From the NCBI GenBank assembly GCA_029532415.1, contig JAQOTA010000054.1, positions 744,001-808,000 of the forward strand: DNA of 64,000 nucleotides, written 5' to 3'. Source of the stretch: Marasmius tenuissimus (Eukaryota; Basidiomycota; Agaricomycetes; Agaricales; Marasmiaceae). Position numbers and translations under genes: made by a program. Shown here in pieces: positions 58,441-64,000 of the stretch; the stretch's first letter is position 1; every line of letters begins with the position of its first letter. The notes beneath the pieces were generated by a model that did no database searches, was not told where the DNA came from, and saw only the letters and a list, made by a program, of their open reading frames with translations.

Positions 58441-59600
58441 TCGAGTATGTGAAGCCAAGCTACGGGTAGCTCTGGGGCGTTTTGTAATTCATCAACTACC
58501 AGTCGTGATTGGTGCATCATATACTCATGTATCAACAGCTCGCTGAGGCTCAGCTAGCCTTGCTCAATTCGGCAAAGTACGGAGAATACTTAGCTTGAAG
58601 TCCATTAGCGTACCCCCGCCATCAGCCACAATCAAAAGGCCTGGCATGTACGACCCCATTTTAGGCCGCTAACATACTGTGTCTACGATCATGGGTGGGG
58701 AATTTCATCTCTAGTTGGCAGAGTACTAGGTTGAATTAGTCCGGTTGAGCTACGAACGGATCGCGATGATCGCATGGCAGACTTCGGGTGTTGCCCAAGC
58801 TCAACTCTCGCAACATATGTTTAACACGGATCTCATTTCGTACTGCGACCTAATAACTATTTTAAAGATCTCCACTCAAAGCTACAAGGGCATATCATAA
58901 AGAAAGGATTGCGCATGAGTTCATCAGGCATCATCGTGAGGGCGGATGAGCCCGTGACTAAAGACTAATTCTCGCCTCTCTTGAGGCAGGTTCCACAGCC
59001 GTCCCCTTCTATATCTGGCTAGAAAGGACGAGACTCGTAAGCATCGGCGAGTTGAGCATTGAGCCATAGTTACCTGGTCATCAACGGTGATGAACCCCCG
59101 AAAGTCGAGCTAGAATCAAGGGAAATTAGGGCGCGGACAATACACTGAACTAATGGTCGATAAGACTCACCGACCCGTGTTGTTGCTAAGAGGGTCTATT
59201 AGTCTCTCATGAGACCAGGGAGGATACATCAGCACACCTTCGCGGGCGCCGCACTGGTGACAACTGCCAGAGCGACGTAAAGGAAAATGACACTCGTCTT
59301 CGAGGTCCGCATCTGTGTGCTCGGCTATGATTGTGGGTCGACACGAAGTTAGAGTACGTGGAGTCGAGCTAGAGAAATACGTAGCTCTGGGGGGGCTGGT
59401 TTGTGGGGTCACTACTCTCCAGATAGTATTTGCGCATCGTATATGTACTTCTAGCTGGTTCAGTGCGGCCCTGTCGTTACCAACCTTCCTCGATACGGCA
59501 AGGTGTTGGGACTAGCAAGTACATTAGCGTACCCTCGCCAGCCACAATCAAAGGGCCTGGATGAGACCGTTTCTGAACCTCCAGGCCGCTGTTACTGCGA
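58190..59600. repeat. Direct repeat pair around the small secreted peptide genes
   Basis: 58190-58690 and about 59070-59600 share many blocks in the same order: CTTCGCGGG, CTCGTCTT, GGTAGCTCTGGGG-like words, ATTAGCGTACCC(C/T)CGCCA, CCACAATCAAA.GGCCTGG and AGGCCGCT. The unit is about 500 bp and well diverged, and includes the secreted peptide gene. Confidence 0.6.
58965..59312 (-). CDS. Small secreted protein, 61 aa, four exons
   Basis: Proposed exons 59312-59238, 59195-59175, 59109-59074, 59018-58965, all phase 0, giving 61 residues. Exon 1 encodes a classical signal peptide (MRTSKTSVIFLYVALAVV, then TSA before APAK), with likely cleavage after Ala. The mature part would be about 39 residues: a basic stretch, LDFRGFITVDDQ, then PDIEGDGCGTCLKRGEN with a CxxC. 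Splice signals are GTGTGC, GTCGGT and GTAACT donors and TAG acceptors. I know no family for it. Size, signal peptide and duplication with decay (see 58090-58440) are typical of fungal small secreted proteins, including effectors and peptide signals, but no function can be assigned. The internal exons are short, so the model needs transcript support. Confidence 0.45.
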
Positions 59601-61479
59601 TCGTGGACGAAGCCTATTCATCGTTCGCTGCCGGAGTAAGCTTGGGCGGTACAAATGACCACTGACCGATCGAGATTTCTCATCTGGCTCTGGTACGTGA
59701 AAGAACGCACGAGAGCAACATCTTGAGTCTCACGAGTTGGCGTGTGGATACCTGGTAACTACCTCGACCACTTGAGCCGAAATAGCGAGAATTTGACAGA
59801 TCTTCTTCTGCTCCGACAGTGCTCTCAGCTTACTGTCCAACTGGAAGGCACCCCGCATTGCTATCGATACACATACCAGTGGCCGTAAGAAACATTTCCC
59901 GTCCCTTCTCCTTACTGTAACTCGTGGAGTGGCAACGAGAAATCCACCCATCCTCTCCGATAATGCCTCGGTCCGGGTCCTGAGCAGAACAGCGTCAATA
60001 TTCAGGCAACCCACATGGCTCGAGACCGATTCCGTCCCTAATTGAAGCCATCAGCTCGGTCCTGGATCCCTGGCCCTAACCTGGAGGTGATGCGGCGTAG
60101 CTACTACAGAGTTGGCCCGTTAATATATTCCTCCGATTCGGATGCTAGGATTTGACAATGACATGCGACTCACGGGAGTCGGCATCGGCCTAGCTTGGGT
60201 ATGATGAAAGGGCAAAGCATGGGGCGAGGGACGAGAGGAGCCCAGTCCCAGACATAGGCATTTCGAGACACCGTATTGGTATATGTAGTAGCATTCCTTG
60301 TGACAAGCTGGCGGGGAGGTGATGAAACAATGGAATCCGGATGTATCTCACCCGTTGAGATCATGGTGTAGATTCCTCTATTTCGGGGCCATATGCCGAC
60401 AAAGGATGGCAGCGCTGAGTTAGAGCATACGACTCCGATGACAACGATATGGCTCTCAGTGCAGCCCTAGCTCCAGCATCCCCAGCAGGCCAAGTTTCCC
60501 GCGAGTACCGCCCGTAGGGACGAGCAGCGACCTAGCGGGCTATTCAACGTACTACTACTTATGCATATATGTAAGTATCCAAACCCGAGGTAGTGTTATG
60601 GCTATGTGAAAGACTCACTGACGCCAAGAGGACCTCGGTTTGACCTCGGTGAGACCGAGGAGAGGTAACTTCAGGGTTATCGAGGCTAACTTCGTGGCGT
60701 TGAATGGTTCAGAGCTTTTACTTGACTGATAATTCAACGGGTAAATTCCGACGGAGCAGAGTTACAGGAGGACAAGAGGTACCTACGCTTGTCAAGCCCC
60801 AGGGCTAGAATGCCCTGGTGCCTACATGTAAGCCTCTATACGCCCTGTCTTGTGGGTGCTTATGCACCGCCATTCGTAGATGAATTCCCTTTTGAAGTGA
60901 TTGAGGCTCCATGCCTCTCCTGACTGTCGGTGGTCATTAAATCAGGAAAAAAAGTAGATATTCAAATAGATATACCTCACACTGTCTTCGATTTCCGGGA
61001 AATGGGCAATTTATTGGAGTCGGACTCGATGGTGGTGGCAGTTGGAAAACGAGCCGTGTGACTGCGATCACGCAAGCGTCACGTTAGCAACCAAGTGTGA
61101 CGCCGTGACTGCGTAGTTGTTTTGTTGGCAGGCGCTTTTGTTCAGCCTTGCCCAGCAACGACCACCACCTGGACCTACTTCAAGTTTCCCTTACGGCTTG
61201 GACCTTCAGATGACTTTCAGAAAATCGACAAAATTGACAATCTGACGGTGTCATCGCGATAGTTCGGGAATCCCATATCATTTGCCTATCTTCGTATGGA
61301 GCGCCTATCAGGCGGGGACCGTTTTTGGACGATCCCCGTGAGCAGTTCTTGGGATACTCACGAGTTATCAACCCGTCAGAGCTAGGGAATATAAATTTCA
61401 GTTGGCACCATCCAAATGATGTCTCCAGGTGTCTCTGACCCCCCGATCTGCTCCGCTCCCTGGTTGAAGATCCTCCACA
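59313..61479. other. Long region without a supported gene
   Basis: After the direct repeat ends near 59600, I see no recognisable gene. A minus-strand frame at 59730-60014 (94 codons, LSEQKKICQILAISAQVVEV) looks somewhat protein-like but has no known motif. A CCAGGGC / GCCCTGG hairpin lies near 60809-60828. The last 300 bases before 61480 should hold the permease promoter; CTCCCTGGTTGAAGATCCTC directly precedes the start. Confidence 0.35.
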
Positions 61480-64000
61480 ATGAACCCTCCACAAGCGCAG
61501 CCCGAGTCCGCTTTTCGCCGCTTTATGAAGCGTGTCGAGGTCCCCATTGATGAGGATGCTCACTACAAGAATGATGTACGTTTTATGTAGTCTCTTTCGA
61601 CCTAAAATTTCTCACTGATCGTCGTTCGGATTGCTCGGATTAGCACTGGACAAACAGGGATCTCATCCCTATGCCCGCAGACCGTCGAACCTACAAAATA
61701 TGGTCCTACTGTGTCTATTGGTGCATCTCTGGGATGTGTATTAGTGCCTACAGCTCGGGTGCTAGCTTGCTCGCGTTCGGTCTTACTCCCCCACAAGCTA
61801 TCGGAGCCATTGTAATCGCATCTTTCTGTGTTGGACTTCTTTCGGTTGCATGCGGTTGGATGGGTGAAAGGTTCGTCCCCCGCGCGCTCTCTAAGATGAC
61901 CATGAGTACCACTAACGCGATTCCCTACAGACACCGTATTGGCTTCACAGTCTCGTGCAGGCATACGTGGGGAATGCGGTATGTCGCGCCGGTCATTTCA
62001 ACGCCTTCTCGTCAAAGATTGAACTTCAATTTTACCAGGGGAGCCTACTTCCCGGTTGTCATCGGTACATTTACGTGAGTGGCTAGGTCCCACAACTCCG
62101 TACGGTCAAAGAGCCACGAGTAACCTTTCTCTTCCGCCGCTCGGCTACAGGGCTATCTTGTGAGCACGAAACATCTGCGACCAATTCGGGATATACAAGC
62201 CTTACCTCGTTTCTGTAGCTGGGACGGTTTGCAAGCGTACTGGGGTGGTCAAGGTGTGTTCGAGTTCCTCCACATGCATGCGTGAGCTCATTAATCCTCA
62301 TGGCCGGCAGCAATGACTGTGAGCTTCCCTCATCAATGATTGATATTTGGAGTCCGAATAACTCGCTCACACTGACGTGCCTAGGTCATGCTCGGAGCTA
62401 TCTTCCCTGGTATTCATTCAATTATAGTACCTCCCTTACAAACCGAAGACTGACAAGGGCGCTCAACAGGCCTTGCCCACATGAAATCAACGTTAGCAGG
62501 CGGGATTCTAATGACGAAAGATCTAATTGGCATGTTGTACGTCCTGATATTCTTTTCATGCCCATGGGGATACCGGAAGACTAATGTTTCCGTTGAATAC
62601 TAATAGAATCTACTATATCTTCTTCCTCTCGATCATGGCAATTCCTCCTGAACGACTGCAACGACCTTTCATCGTTTCCTCGGTCCTGTTCTCCGCCACG
62701 TAAGTGCTCATGCCTCTAGTTTTAGCCTATCAGCATTAATAGGGCATTTCTAGTCTCATCGGTTTACTTGCATGGGCCGTGTCAAACGCAGACGGTGGCG
62801 GGCCAATGTGGAAGCAACCAGGAACTCCCGTAAATGGTAGCATTGGGTGGTCAATGATGTTTGGTATTACTTCGGTCTTGGGGGCTTGGTGGGTGGAGAC
62901 AAAACACTCGGAGACTGATGGTACTGAACCCAAATGATTCCAGGGGTTCCGGGACGAACAACCAGAGCGATTGGACGAGATACGCCAATCGCCCTTGTGA
63001 GCATTCCTCATCCAATTCTTCTTCTCCTGTGCTCAGCCCCCCATAGATGCGCCAACGCTATCACAAATGGTCGCTGCGTGAGTTTCGTTCGCAGCTGGGT
63101 CTTTGCTGGAGGATGGTCACTGACCAATTGATATCTCCTCTCTGCCTTCTAGTCCCCTTACGATCATCGTGACTGCCATTGTTGGGATTGTGGTCACCTC
63201 TTGCTCTCAACAAATCCTTGGCGGCCAAGTGATATGGTCCCCCGTCGTCCTCCTGGGAACCCTGCAGGACTTTTAGTGAGCGCCTTTACGTCCAATCCTC
63301 GAGTATCAAGGGACTAATCTCGATCGATCCCTTCGCAGCGGGAACTCTCCTCGAGGTAAATTAAGTCTTGTGGAGCTATACAAAACACAACGCTGACGTC
63401 AGGTTTTGTCTCCTCGTCAATGTAGTACGGGCTGCGGTGTGAGTTCAGTCAAACTTGACATCGTGTGCCCCCAACTTATCGAAAACTTTAAAATAGGTTC
63501 TTCGCCGGTCTCGGGTGCACCTGTGCCCAATTGGGTATCAGCATCGTTCTGAACTCCGTGAGCGGATCCATGAACATGGCGTATGTTGCCTTCCCCCCAC
63601 TTCTTCTGAACTCAACTCATCCTTCGCCCCTTCCCCTCGGACCTTCCCGTCGTGCAGCGGACTGTTCCCGTAAGCACCTATCCATAACTCTCTCACAGCG
63701 TTCCTTCCTCTCTAACGTCCACTCGTTCATCTCTGCAGTAAATACCTCAACATTCGCCGAGGCGCTTACTTCCTTGCCATCGTCGGTTTCGCCACCAATC
63801 CATGGGAGTACCTCGGCAGCGCCAGCATCTTCTTGACCGTTCTATCCGGATTTGGTGTATTCCGTGCGTAAAATAAGCCTCTTATCCGAGCGCCCCCTCG
63901 GCAAGCTAACTCACGCATCTTGCTATCTAGTGGCCCCCATAACAGGGATAATGCTCGCAGATTACCACGTCGTCCGACGATACAAGCTCAAGATGCAAGA
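61480..64000 (+). CDS. NCS1-family nucleobase/allantoin-type permease, 5' part, at least 20 exons
   Basis: The start is ATG 61480 (MNPPQAQPESAFRRFMKRVE...), and the gene runs off the window end. Exons: 61480-61575, 61644-61870, 61931-61978, 62039-62074, 62151-62159, 62219-62253, 62311-62318, 62385-62409, 62470-62536, 62607-62699, 62754-62888, 62944-62996, 63047-63077, 63153-63275, 63339-63355, 63426-63438, 63497-63580, 63658-63669, 63739-63863, 63931->64000; all joins keep frame. Family strings in order: NRDLIPMPADRRTYKIW, YWCISGMCISAYSSGASL, GWMGER..IGFTVSCRHTWG, RGAYFPVVIG, GLQAYWGGQ, MLGAIFPG, PPERLQRPF, SNADGGGPMW, SDWTRYANRP, RAAVFFAGLG, LNIRRGAYFLAI, NPWEYL, ADYHVV. These fit plasma-membrane NCS1 symporters for uracil, allantoin, thiamine and similar substrates; the substrate is not resolved. 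Exons of 9, 8, 17, 13 and 12 nt are notable. Confidence 0.87.

Noticed and set aside
59730..60014. 94-codon minus-strand frame
   Set aside because: Somewhat protein-like but no motif, no splice partners and no homologue recognised; left as unassigned sequence.
60806..60830. CCAGGGC/GCCCTGG hairpin as a transcription terminator
   Set aside because: No T-tract, and hairpin terminators of the bacterial kind are not expected in a fungal nuclear genome.
1..64000. tRNA or rRNA genes
   Set aside because: Scanned for GTTCRANTC-type T-loops with a matching acceptor stem and found none that folds; a tRNAscan run would be needed to be certain.

Overview
The window looks like nuclear DNA of an agaricomycete-type basidiomycete. 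Genes are packed with short GT-AG introns (about 45-90 nt, donors such as GTGAGT, GTATGT, GTNCGT), one protein is a BBC1/MTI1-type cortical actin regulator, and a RepHel Helitron and several non-autonomous DNA transposons are present. I saw no prokaryotic, organellar or viral genes. All homology statements were made by eye; no search was run.

The left and centre (about 0.5-53.6 kb) are dominated by one repeated gene family, called here the PDIETWL family after a conserved C-terminal string. Nine near-full-length copies were found (copies 1 and 2 on the minus strand, 3-9 on the plus strand), plus four decayed relics. The intact gene has nine exons with conserved phases and codes for about 600 residues: an N-terminal GGxFxIVxGNQ segment, a stretch resembling a degenerate protein-kinase N-lobe, a WFRPQTGxLCFGPPGP block, and the PDIETWL / YYYSYDPEGGSAI domain. 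Copies 1, 2, 3, 5, 8 and 9 read through after splicing. Copy 6 has an insertion in intron 7, copy 4 is broken by a 266-bp transposon in exon 5, and copy 7 has a nonsense codon.

The repeats are not just tandem. The stretch from about 0.5 to 10.1 kb (copy 1, copy 2, relic, 5' part of BBC1) recurs in inverted order and orientation at about 22.0-38.7 kb (BBC1 fragment, relic, copy 5, Helitron, copy 6). This forms a very large imperfect palindrome, with most of BBC1 and copies 3 and 4 in the loop. The right arm was later hit by an 8.1-kb Helitron and a 90-bp hairpin element, and both insertion sites can be read from the uninterrupted left arm. A second, direct duplication relates the DNA downstream of copy 6 (38.7-41.0 kb) to that downstream of copy 7 (46.1-47.9 kb). 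A further truncated BBC1 copy lies at 41.1-43.3 kb.

The right end (53.9-64 kb) holds ordinary single genes: an acireductone-dioxygenase-like cupin that has lost three of four metal ligands, a class-2 O-methyltransferase, a 61-residue secreted peptide next to its decayed duplicate, and the 5' part of an NCS1-type nucleobase/allantoin permease split into at least 20 exons, several of only 8-17 nt. The first 346 bases hold the 3' end of a gene I could not identify.

The most unusual content is the PDIETWL family and its palindromic duplication. The N-terminal motif and kinase-like remnant recall Agaricomycete signalling or incompatibility proteins, but that function is inference only.
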